The notes: generated by a model from the letters alone, not told the origin. Counted from the first letter of the stretch, positions 1 to 4,283 are shown. The stretch is DNA of 9,356 bases from Methanomicrobiales archaeon (GCA_013415575.1 JAAEES010000030.1:1-9356), one strand, 5' to 3'. Numbers and translations: made by a program.

Positions 1-188
1 ACTCGCTCCTGGTGGTTCTCGAAAACGAGTACCAGGCAGGGAAGGAACCGGAGCGCTTTATCATTCCTGCTCCGGTAAAAACTGTTCTGCAGGCAGGGTA
101 CCATCTCAAAGACGGCCTCATCTGGTGCATCCTTCCCTATGAGCAGGATTCCGGGCTGATGGTGGAAGAGGGCGATCTGGAGTTCTAG
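1..188 (+). CDS. C-terminal part of an unrecognised protein (5' end outside window)
   Basis: An open frame runs from base 3 to a TAG at 186-188 and gives 61 residues of a protein C-terminus, beginning SLLVVLENEYQAG and ending VEEGDLEF. It includes a proline-rich turn (IIPAPVK) followed by a hydrophobic stretch GLIWCILPYEQ. No start codon lies inside the window with a ribosome-binding site, so the gene begins upstream. I do not recognise the family. The alternation of hydrophobic strands and acidic turns suggests a soluble beta-rich domain end. A terminator-like hairpin plus T-run lies about 85 bases downstream, so the gene is probably not co-transcribed with the cluster starting at 392. That it is a real coding end is supported by codon-like composition and the clean downstream gap. 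Function is unknown. Confidence 0.6.
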   Translation, partial: SLLVVLENEYQAGKEPERFIIPAPVKTVLQAGYHLKDGLIWCILPYEQDSGLMVEEGDLEF

Positions 189-272
189 ATCCTTTTCACC
201 CGTTGAACTGCCAGCGTTCTGTGTCAGCCGGGTTCCCCGTGACTCATGAAGGTCGCCGGGGCTATATTGATA

Positions 273-310
273 CGGGATCGGAAATAATCCCGGAATATCC
301 GCTTTTTTTT
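273..310 (+). terminator. Hairpin plus T-run terminator of the upstream gene
   Basis: CGGGAT at 273-278 pairs with ATCCCG at 287-292 (6-bp stem, 8-base loop). An uninterrupted run of eight T follows at 303-310. Archaeal RNA polymerase terminates on T-runs, with or without a hairpin. The position, downstream of the partial gene and upstream of the next promoter, fits a terminator. The rest of the 189-391 gap shows no coding sequence. Confidence 0.5.
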
Positions 311-333
311 GAAAAATAACTGCGCTACCCGGA

Positions 334-351
334 CATTCCGACGCCGGAATG
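334..351. promoter_or_regulatory. Perfect 7-bp inverted repeat, possible operator or activator site
   Basis: CATTCCG (334-340) and CGGAATG (345-351) are perfect inverted copies around the 4-base centre ACGC. The element ends about ten bases before the proposed TATA box of the 392 gene, where archaeal transcription factors often bind. It is too far upstream to be in the likely leaderless transcript. It could instead be the stem of a second terminator for the preceding gene, but no T-run follows it. Binding by a dimeric regulator is inference. Confidence 0.35.
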
Positions 352-359
352 AAAAAAGA

Positions 360-369
360 ATTAATAGTA
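360..369 (+). promoter_or_regulatory. TATA box of the small-protein cluster (probably leaderless transcript)
   Basis: A purine-rich stretch (GAAAAAAGA, 351-359), suitable as a BRE, precedes the AT-rich ATTAATAGTA at 360-369. Adding the usual 22-28 bases puts transcription start at about 387-393, on top of the ATG at 392. There is no Shine-Dalgarno sequence between the box and this ATG, and an in-frame TAG at 365-367 excludes longer forms. The first cistron is therefore probably leaderless. A second AT-rich patch at 373-380 is too close to the ATG to serve. Confidence 0.45.
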
Positions 370-391
370 TCAGATAATATCTCTGACTGCT

Positions 392-850
392 ATGGAAGAA
401 TCAGTTACACTCACTGTGAAAGTTCGAGCATTCCCGAGCAAAGGCCGGGCCCGGGTAAATGAGACGGTGCTGCCATTGCTTGCGGCAGAAGAGGGAGAAC
501 CGCTCCTCCTCGCCAAATATCCGGCCGTCTGGGACGAGAAGACAAAAGCGGTCACTGTAACCGGGTATGCCGATAAGATGGTTGACAAATCGGTCATCAT
601 GCTCAGCCCCGAAGACATCGCTGCTCTGGGTGTTGCCGAGGGTGACATGATCTCGGTGATGAGAAAGGTCACCTGGACTGAGAAGTTCACGAAGGGCGCA
701 ACCAAGGCTGGGGAAACGGTCAAGGAAGGTGCAGTCAAGGCCGGGCACACGGTCAAGGAAGGTGCGGTAAAAGCCGGACATACGGTTGAGAAAGGGGCAA
801 AGGACGTAGCAGGAAAGGTCACTCCCAAGAAAGAAGAAAAGGGACTCTGA
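392..850 (+). CDS. Double-psi-barrel-like protein with 11-residue-repeat amphipathic tail
   Basis: This 152-residue protein has two distinct parts. Residues about 5-91 look like a double-psi beta-barrel or AbrB-like domain: two halves (about 17-41, with GRARVNETVLPLL then EGE; and about 65-90, with SVIMLSPEDIAALGVAEGD) share the pattern strand, hydrophobic helix, then EGD/EGE and strand. The same style is known from the N-domains of archaeal Cdc48/VAT and related barrels. Residues about 94-148 are low-complexity, Lys/Gly/Ala/Thr/Glu-rich and built on an 11-residue period (KAGETVKEGAV, KAGHTVKEGAV, KAGHTVEKGAK). This resembles LEA group 3 proteins, synuclein and perilipin, whose 11-mer helices lie on membranes or stay disordered. 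There is no signal peptide or membrane span. It is the first gene of a tight plus-strand cluster with membrane-anchored coiled-coil proteins. Membrane association through the tail is inference, as is the barrel fold. I cannot name a family. Confidence 0.85.
   Translation: MEESVTLTVKVRAFPSKGRARVNETVLPLLAAEEGEPLLLAKYPAVWDEKTKAVTVTGYADKMVDKSVIMLSPEDIAALGVAEGDMISVMRKVTWTEKFTKGATKAGETVKEGAVKAGHTVKEGAVKAGHTVEKGAKDVAGKVTPKKEEKGL
704..802 (+). repeat. Three tandem 33-bp coding repeats (11-residue units)
   Basis: Three in-frame units lie at 704-736, 737-769 and 770-802 and encode residues 105-137 of the 392 gene. Units 1 and 2 match at 28 of 33 bases by my count, and unit 3 is more diverged. The protein period is 11 with Gly, Val and Ala at fixed positions, so the array is maintained as protein structure rather than as a recent slippage product. 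Degenerate half-units appear on both sides (about residues 97-104 and 138-148). Confidence 0.85.
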
Positions 851-868
851 GGGGGGAGGTTGTGGTAT

Positions 869-1282
869 ATGGCGAATGTAACAAGCACAACCGTGATCGT
901 ATCCCCTTACTGGGAGTGGTTCCAGTCGGTGTTCTGGATCATCATCCTGGTCATCATTCTTCTCATCGTCTACTTCATCATCAAGGAAGTCAGGCTGATG
1001 AGAAACACCAGCAGGCTTGCCGAGATCGATCTTGAGAAGGAGAAGCTCTCCCTGATGAAGGCCGAGATGGCACAGCGCGGGCAGCCGTTCTTCCGCGTCC
1101 CCCCCGAGAAGATAGAGGAGATAAAGGGCCTTGCCGATGAGAACATCGTGCTCGAGACCGACATCTATGCCCAGCACAACGCAGTCGACAAGAGGATCCA
1201 GCGCCTTGAGAACAAGGTCAAGCTCACCAAGCTGGACCGTCTGGTTGAACGGATCAAAGACGAGGAAAAGAAACTGAAGTGA
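869..1282 (+). CDS. Single-span membrane protein with long cytoplasmic coiled coil
   Basis: The start is placed at ATG 869 because GGAGGT at 855-860 sits 8 bases upstream; an upstream in-frame TTG at 860 would overlap that site. The 137-residue product has a short N-terminus with no positive charge, one hydrophobic span at about 18-38 (VFWIIILVIILLIVYFII), then KEVRLMR. By the positive-inside rule the N-terminus is outside and the rest is cytoplasmic. Residues about 47-70 and 79-137 are charged, heptad-like helix (LEKEKLSLMKAEM; RIQRLENKVKLTKLDRLVERI) broken by a proline-containing link near 73-79. The gene begins 18 bases after the barrel/11-mer gene and its TGA overlaps the ATG of the next gene (TGATG at 1280-1284). 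It looks like a membrane tether or scaffold within this cluster. I do not recognise a named family. Membrane-anchored coiled coils are common, so function cannot be deduced. Confidence 0.85.
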   Translation: MANVTSTTVIVSPYWEWFQSVFWIIILVIILLIVYFIIKEVRLMRNTSRLAEIDLEKEKLSLMKAEMAQRGQPFFRVPPEKIEEIKGLADENIVLETDIYAQHNAVDKRIQRLENKVKLTKLDRLVERIKDEEKKLK

Positions 1283-1596
1283 TGCATATGGAGGAGACTG
1301 CGGAACCAACCAAAACCTCCCGGTTGACCGGGTTCAAGGAGTCCCTGGTAAGCCTGCCACATACCATCGATGAGCGGCTTCCCACGATGGACAAGAGCCT
1401 GGACCGGTACTTCGATTCCCACATATCTGCTATTATCGATGAGTGGGGCCTGATCACCCAGCACACACTCGACGATCTGGAACACCGGCTGAACAGTGTC
1501 AGGACCGAGATCCGGAACCTCGAAAAGGGCCAGACCAGGCTCGAGAAGAGGGCTGCCGATCTTGATGCAGATCTCAAAACACTGGAGGGATCCTGA
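1282..1596 (+). CDS. Small coiled-coil protein, first of three paralogues (YxD...IDEW module)
   Basis: This 104-residue soluble protein is translated from ATG 1282, which overlaps the preceding TGA. GTG 1279 and ATG 1288 are also possible in the same frame and no clear Shine-Dalgarno decides, so translational coupling is likely. Residues 36-70 contain a module shared without gaps with the next two proteins. The positions I see conserved in all three are Tyr43, Asp45, Ile52, Leu57 and Leu63, and the core SAIIDEWGLI matches the third paralogue especially well (IIDEW versus MIDEW). The N-terminal 35 residues are unique and contain several prolines. Residues about 64-102 form a heptad-like coil (LEHRLNSVRTEIRNLEKGQ). 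No enzyme motif, cysteine cluster or membrane span is present. The next gene starts directly after its stop. The paralogous design suggests subunits of one heteromeric coil assembly; that is inference. Family unknown to me. Confidence 0.8.
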   Translation: MHMEETAEPTKTSRLTGFKESLVSLPHTIDERLPTMDKSLDRYFDSHISAIIDEWGLITQHTLDDLEHRLNSVRTEIRNLEKGQTRLEKRAADLDADLKTLEGS

Positions 1597-1821
1597 ATGG
1601 TGGGCATCGACAGCTACATGAATACGTACCTCGACCGGCGGATGAAATACCTGATCCAGGACTACGACCTCGCCACCCGGCAGGATCTCGGCAATTTTGA
1701 GGCCCGGCTCCAGGCAGTCGAAGAGGCATCCAGGGAAATCGATATCTTCGAGGCCGAGGCCGAAGAGAAACTCGGGGCGCTTGAAGCGCGTCTGAAGAAT
1801 CTGAAGGAGGGAAAGAAATGA
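1597..1821 (+). CDS. Small coiled-coil protein, second paralogue
   Basis: This 74-residue soluble protein starts at ATG 1597, immediately after the preceding TGA, with GGAGG at 1584-1588 giving an 8-base spacing. Residues 4-38 are the shared module, with Tyr11, Asp13, Arg14-Arg15, Ile20, Leu25 and Leu31 matching the paralogues; the usual IDEW is replaced by IQDY. Residues about 35-71 continue as a strongly charged coiled coil ending LGALEARLKNLKEGKK. It is essentially the module plus coil with no extra domain, so it is the minimal form of the family. Its stop overlaps the next start (ATGA at 1818-1821). No catalytic or metal-binding residues are visible. Its short length and overlaps could make an annotation pipeline skip it, but the ribosome-binding site and the homology to both neighbours argue that it is real. 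Confidence 0.82.
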   Translation: MVGIDSYMNTYLDRRMKYLIQDYDLATRQDLGNFEARLQAVEEASREIDIFEAEAEEKLGALEARLKNLKEGKK

Positions 1822-2159
1822 CCATCGTCGAAGCGCTCCTGGTCATCATCATCATTGCACTCATCGCCTTCCTCATTTACTACTATTTCCGGGGAAGCGC
1901 CGGAAAAGTCAGCATCACCAAACCGATGGAGAGCAGGGTCGATGAGTACCTCGACCGCAGATTTGAGCTGATGATTGATGAGTGGTCCCTGATCAACCGG
2001 ACCAGGCTCCAGTCATTCAGGGAAGCCAAGGAAGAGATTCTCTCCAAGGACGAGACCAGGGTTGCCGCCCTGAAAGATTTCAGGGAGCAGATGAGTGAGA
2101 ACCTGGTCCGACTTGAGGAACGGCTGAATGCTCTGGAAAAACAGATCGGCCCGAAATAA
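1818..2159 (+). CDS. Membrane-anchored coiled-coil protein, third paralogue
   Basis: The 113-residue product starts at ATG 1818, overlapping the previous TGA, with AAGGAGG at 1804-1810 seven bases upstream. Residues about 4-24 are a hydrophobic span (ALLVIIIIALIAFLIYYYF) with no positive charge before it and Arg/Lys after it, predicting a cytoplasmic C-terminus. Residues 37-71 are the shared module (Tyr44, Asp46, Arg47-Arg48, IDEW at 53-56, Leu58, Leu64). Residues about 65-110 are coiled coil, ending NLVRLEERLNALEKQI. It therefore has the same unit as the two soluble paralogues, fused to a membrane anchor. This suggests that it recruits them to the membrane; that is inference. The span is an uncleaved anchor rather than a signal peptide, because no cleavage-type small-residue site follows. 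Family unknown to me. Confidence 0.83.
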   Translation: MTIVEALLVIIIIALIAFLIYYYFRGSAGKVSITKPMESRVDEYLDRRFELMIDEWSLINRTRLQSFREAKEEILSKDETRVAALKDFREQMSENLVRLEERLNALEKQIGPK

Positions 2160-2451
2160 GAAACCCGACCCGCGGGGGGAGGATACCCTCTTCTCGCGGA
2201 TCAGGGCAGATATCCCGGTCATGCGCCCGCAGGGAGCTCCGCCTGAAAAGGACCCGGCAACCTTCTCCCGCTTCCAGTGCGACCTCTGCAACAGTTCCTT
2301 TCCCCTGCAGGAACTGCGCCAGTGCACCCTGTGCGGAAGATGGGTATGCCCCTCCTGCTGGACAGAAGAGTACTACATCTGCAATTCGTGCAACGGCATC
2401 CTCCGGCTCCACCTCATAGCCTATCAGCAGAAGAGCGGACCGCGGAAATAA
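2128..2451 (+). CDS. Eight-cysteine FYVE/RING-like zinc-finger protein
   Basis: The 107-residue frame opens at ATG 2128, inside the end of the preceding gene (32-base overlap), with GAGG at 2115-2118 nine bases upstream. ATG 2221 is the other candidate (76 residues) but has no ribosome-binding site. The first 50 residues are basic, proline-rich and probably disordered. Residues 51-88 contain four CxxC pairs: Cys51/54, 66/69, 74/77 and 85/88, spaced CX2C-X11-CX2C-X4-CX2C-X7-CX2C. The central CTLCGRWVCPSC closely follows the CxxCGxxxCxxC core of FYVE-type cross-brace fingers, which bind two zinc ions. The basic HHCR motif that binds phosphoinositides in eukaryotic FYVE domains is absent (LRQC instead), so a protein- or nucleic-acid-binding role is more likely. 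The C-terminal 19 residues have no clear feature. It ends the tight cluster and is followed by a T-run. The family is not recognised; zinc binding is a strong inference from spacing. Confidence 0.75.
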   Translation: MLWKNRSARNKKPDPRGEDTLFSRIRADIPVMRPQGAPPEKDPATFSRFQCDLCNSSFPLQELRQCTLCGRWVCPSCWTEEYYICNSCNGILRLHLIAYQQKSGPRK

Positions 2452-2460
2452 TCGACTGTT

Positions 2461-2470
2461 TCCTTTTTTC
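2461..2470 (+). terminator. T-run terminator after the zinc-finger gene
   Basis: The stretch TCCTTTTTTC starts 9 bases after the stop codon and contains six consecutive T (2464-2469), with more T-rich sequence before it (TGTTTCC). There is no strong hairpin. This is a typical weak archaeal terminator and may only partly separate the cluster from the small gene at 2517. Confidence 0.4.
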
Positions 2471-2516
2471 TGATTGATTTCACAAGATTCAAATCAGCTG
2501 ATCTCCACTCTTTTCC

Positions 2517-2693
2517 ATGAGTTCACGGAACCACACTGCCTCCCCGGTCTGCCGCGTCTGCGGACAATCCGAATCCGAAAGCGGGCATGAGCACCCGGCA
2601 GGGGTCTGCAGAGGGTGCCTCTTCAAAATTGGCATAGTCCTGATCATCGTCATGGTCATCACCAGCTACGTGGTCTGGTTCGGACTCCTCTGA
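2517..2693 (+). CDS. 58-residue zinc-ribbon protein with C-terminal membrane span
   Basis: ATG 2517 to TGA 2691-2693 encodes 58 residues. Two CxxC pairs, Cys12/Cys15 (VCRVCG) and Cys31/Cys34 (VCRGC), are 15 residues apart and enclose an acidic loop with His24 and His26; this is a zinc-ribbon or small treble-clef arrangement. It is followed by one hydrophobic helix at about 36-57 (KIGIVLIIVMVITSYVVW), which reaches almost to the C-terminus. Positive residues just before the span predict a cytoplasmic zinc ribbon and a tail-anchored topology. There is no Shine-Dalgarno sequence before the ATG, so it may be leaderless or read through from the upstream cluster. A clear TATA box is not visible in 2471-2516. 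It resembles the upstream genes in combining a zinc motif or coil with a membrane anchor, so it may belong to the same system. I cannot name its family. Confidence 0.72.
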   Translation: MSSRNHTASPVCRVCGQSESESGHEHPAGVCRGCLFKIGIVLIIVMVITSYVVWFGLL

Positions 2694-2726
2694 ACTTCCC
2701 CTTTCTGGCAAAAATGGAGAGAAGAT

Positions 2727-3383
2727 TCACGGAACGGTGATCGTCTCTCCCGGTTTGAGAATCGCCACGCGGATATCCGTTGTCCTCTCAAGGGCAGCCT
2801 TGAACGGCACCGGGTCCTGCCTGATCACCGGCCAGGTGTTGTAGTGGATGGGGATGACCAGCGGGGCGCCGATGAACCGGGCGGCGATCATTGCCTCCTC
2901 GGGGGCCATAGTGAACCGCCCGCCGATAGGGAGCAGGGCGACATCCGGATGATAGAGTTCTCCTATCAGCTTCATGTCGGAGAAGAGCGCGGTGTCTCCG
3001 GCATGGTAGACCTGTATATCATCCATCCCGATCACGAACCCGGCACATCCGCCGCCATTGTACCCGGGCCCTGCTTCCTCGATCCAGGAGGAGTGGATGG
3101 CAGGGGTCATCCGGAAGACGACCCCGTCAAGGGTAATCGCTCCCCCGTGGTTCATGCCCTCCGCAGGAACCCCCTGCTCCTTCAGATATTTTGCCACCTC
3201 ATTGATCGCTACCGTCGGTCTCCCGAGCCTGCCCGCTTCTCCGAGATGGTCGGCATGGCCGTGGGTAACCGCGACCATATCAGGATTCCCGGGGAGAACC
3301 CCGTCCGGGATAAACGGATCGATCAGGACCGACTTTGTTCCCGAAAGAAGCACGCAGGCGTGCCCGAGAAATGTGAGCTTCAT
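2727..3383 (-). CDS. UPF0173-type metal-dependent hydrolase (metallo-beta-lactamase fold)
   Basis: The 218-residue protein has the full length and order of motifs of UPF0173. It opens MKLTFLGHAC, followed by an IDPF strand at 21-24, the metal-binding THGHADHLG (His41, His43, Asp45, His46), His97 in AIHSSW, GDT with Asp130, the signature GGRFTMAPEEA near 154-164, and PIHYNTW with His180. Those His/Asp residues are the expected ligands for a two-metal centre in this fold. It is predicted to be cytosolic; the natural substrate of the family is not established. The start codon is directly preceded by a 16-bp palindrome, with no Shine-Dalgarno between. The gene lies 58 bases downstream of the helix-turn-helix gene on the same strand, so co-transcription is possible, although a T-run intervenes. 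It converges on the small zinc-ribbon gene with a 33-base gap. The family assignment is firm; the specific activity is unknown. Confidence 0.93.
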   Translation of the reverse strand: MKLTFLGHACVLLSGTKSVLIDPFIPDGVLPGNPDMVAVTHGHADHLGEAGRLGRPTVAINEVAKYLKEQGVPAEGMNHGGAITLDGVVFRMTPAIHSSWIEEAGPGYNGGGCAGFVIGMDDIQVYHAGDTALFSDMKLIGELYHPDVALLPIGGRFTMAPEEAMIAARFIGAPLVIPIHYNTWPVIRQDPVPFKAALERTTDIRVAILKPGETITVP

Positions 3384-3399
3384 GATAGGGTACCCTATC
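3384..3399. promoter_or_regulatory. 16-bp perfect palindrome touching the UPF0173 start codon
   Basis: GATAGGGTACCCTATC is identical on both strands and abuts the start codon (CAT at 3381-3383) of the minus-strand gene, exactly where a ribosome-binding site would be. No Shine-Dalgarno-like sequence is otherwise present. It could be an operator covering the transcription start of a leaderless or short-leader message, or form an RNA stem hiding the start codon. Chance occurrence of a perfect 16-mer palindrome at such a place is unlikely but possible. Confidence 0.45.
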
Positions 3400-3407
3400 C
3401 TGTCAGG

Positions 3408-3417
3408 AAAGAAAAAA
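3408..3417 (-). terminator. T-run terminator downstream of the helix-turn-helix gene
   Basis: On the minus strand the sequence reads CTTTTTTCTTTCC (T6 from 3417 to 3412, then T3 at 3410-3408), beginning about 24 bases after the stop of the 3442-4050 gene. This is a plausible archaeal terminator that would make the following UPF0173 gene at least partly independent. No stable hairpin precedes it. Confidence 0.35.
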
Positions 3418-3441
3418 GTTCGGAGAGGCGCTGCTGCCTCC

Positions 3442-4050
3442 TCAGGTGACGTCGATGAGCTCTGCTTCCGTGATATCGATCGCTTCGCCGAGGCTGTCCT
3501 TTGTGGCGCTCCGGGTCATCTGCTCGGACAGATCGCGATCCTCCATCACATCCTTGATCCGTTCAAGGTAGGGATCGATGCTCTCGTCGTCACGCTGCTC
3601 GATGACATGACGGTACTCCCGAAGCGTGGAGGGGCTCACTCCCAGTTCATCGCTGATCTCCTTCATGGTCTTCCCGGACTCCAGGAGTTCCTCCATCTTC
3701 TCCCGGTCAAACGGCATCCTGAAATCGAGATCCCTGAATAGTTTGAGCCTGACACGCGCCCGGGCAACGGTCTTTGAGAGTTTCTCGTCCCCAAGTTCCC
3801 GGGCGATCTCGGTATCGTTCTTCCCTGCATAGTATGCCGAGACCAGTTTCGCGAGCTGGATCGGTTTCAATTTTGTCTTAAAAAGCCCCTGTTCCAGAAT
3901 TTCACGCATGACAAGGGCGATTTCCCGCTCTACTGCTTCACGGTCACGAAGGGTCCCGTGAATTTTCTTCATCGGCTCAACAATCTTTGTTTTTCCCGAA
4001 ATATTGGTGAAGAGCTGGAATAACTGAGATTTTCTGTTGTCGTCCTGCAT
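3442..4050 (-). CDS. Double helix-turn-helix protein, conditioned-medium-induced protein 4-like
   Basis: I start this gene at ATG 4050 (202 residues, MQDDNRKSQLFQLF). The longer frame from 4110 would begin upstream of the best TATA box (4083-4089), and its first 20 residues look untranslated. Residues about 31-60 form a charged helix (GTLRDREAVEREIALVMREI). Residues about 63-106 are a first helix-turn-helix (LAKLVSAYYAGKNDTEIARELG...ARVRLKLF). Residues about 117-150 are a second (EKMEELLESGKTMKEISDELGVSPSTLREY), with the classic IS-x-LGVS-x-STL turn. The acidic C-terminus (DRDLSEQMTRSATKDSLGEAI) resembles that of haloarchaeal conditioned-medium-induced protein 4, as do the LRDREAV and RMPFD segments; this match is from memory. 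It is probably cytosolic and either DNA-binding or an RNA-polymerase-associated regulator. It diverges from glyS across a 241-base region. Whether it controls its neighbours is unknown. Confidence 0.82.
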   Translation of the reverse strand: MQDDNRKSQLFQLFTNISGKTKIVEPMKKIHGTLRDREAVEREIALVMREILEQGLFKTKLKPIQLAKLVSAYYAGKNDTEIARELGDEKLSKTVARARVRLKLFRDLDFRMPFDREKMEELLESGKTMKEISDELGVSPSTLREYRHVIEQRDDESIDPYLERIKDVMEDRDLSEQMTRSATKDSLGEAIDITEAELIDVT

Positions 4051-4082
4051 GGTTGAATTACCGAAATACATACAGGGCATCG

Positions 4083-4089
4083 TATTTAA
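4083..4089 (-). promoter_or_regulatory. TATA box for the helix-turn-helix gene
   Basis: On the minus strand GTTAAATACG (TTAAATA core at 4089-4083) is the best TATA match upstream of this gene. A start 22-28 bases downstream falls near 4058-4064, leaving a leader of roughly 10 bases before ATG 4050. This supports the shorter protein start. There is no clear Shine-Dalgarno sequence in that leader. Confidence 0.45.
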
Positions 4090-4143
4090 CACTATCTTTC
4101 TCAGCCGCACTCTGGCGGAAATATGAATAAAAAAGATTTTAAA

Positions 4144-4179
4144 TCAGGAATGCTCTTGAATTAGGGCTTTCAGGAATGC
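4144..4179. repeat. Two exact 10-bp direct repeats in the divergent promoter region
   Basis: TCAGGAATGC occurs at 4144-4153 and again at 4170-4179, with a start-to-start distance of 26 bases (about two and a half helical turns). Both copies lie between the TATA boxes of the minus-strand helix-turn-helix gene and of glyS. They could be paired binding sites for a regulator. The remainder of 4111-4282 shows an AT-rich stretch (4124-4144) and no credible gene. Confidence 0.3.
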
Positions 4180-4196
4180 CGTGAAGAACGGATTTG

Positions 4197-4205
4197 TTTT
4201 ATAAA
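4197..4205 (+). promoter_or_regulatory. TATA box for glyS-hef
   Basis: TTTTATAAA is a strong archaeal TATA element. Transcription would start about 22-28 bases downstream, near 4223-4229, giving a leader of about 65 bases before the ATG at 4292. A long leader is unusual beside the short or absent leaders elsewhere in this window. Confidence 0.6.
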
Positions 4206-4257
4206 GGAGCATCGTTTTTCAAGACCGCCGCATCCTCCGCACACAGCTTTTTGTCTC

Positions 4258-4283
4258 CGGTGTCCAATATGAATAGAACACCG
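4258..4283 (+). promoter_or_regulatory. Leader hairpin just upstream of the glyS start
   Basis: CGGTGT (4258-4263) and ACACCG (4278-4283) can pair as a 6-bp stem with a 14-base loop, ending 8 bases before the ATG at 4292, where a ribosome-binding site would be. The loop contains ATG 4269, which opens a five-codon frame (MNRTP) ending at a TGA at 4284-4286. It could modulate translation initiation of glyS. A 6-bp stem could also arise by chance. Confidence 0.25.

Noticed and set aside
246..287. Thirteen-codon frame MKVAGAILIRDRK in the first intergenic gap
   Set aside because: No ribosome-binding site, ends within the terminator hairpin, and too short to support without conservation data.
704..802. 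Could the 33-bp repeats be a CRISPR array or minisatellite?
   Set aside because: Units are contiguous with no spacers, differ mostly while keeping protein pattern, and stay in frame with an 11-residue helical period.
370..888. Minus-strand frame rich in repeated Pro/Ala/Ser/Thr blocks
   Set aside because: The repeats are the reverse reading of the 33-bp coding repeats at 704-802; the plus-strand protein explains the sequence.
401..1309. Long minus-strand open frame of about 300 codons over the first two cluster genes
   Set aside because: It is antisense to two genes with clear domains, has no ribosome-binding site and its product has no coherent fold pattern; it is a GC-rich shadow frame.
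2278..2400. True phosphoinositide-binding FYVE domain
   Set aside because: The basic HHCR-type motif is missing and archaea are not known to make PI3P; only the cross-brace cysteine spacing is supported.
2844..3741. Two plus-strand frames opposite the UPF0173 and helix-turn-helix genes
   Set aside because: They are antisense shadows of well-conserved minus-strand genes and show no start signals.
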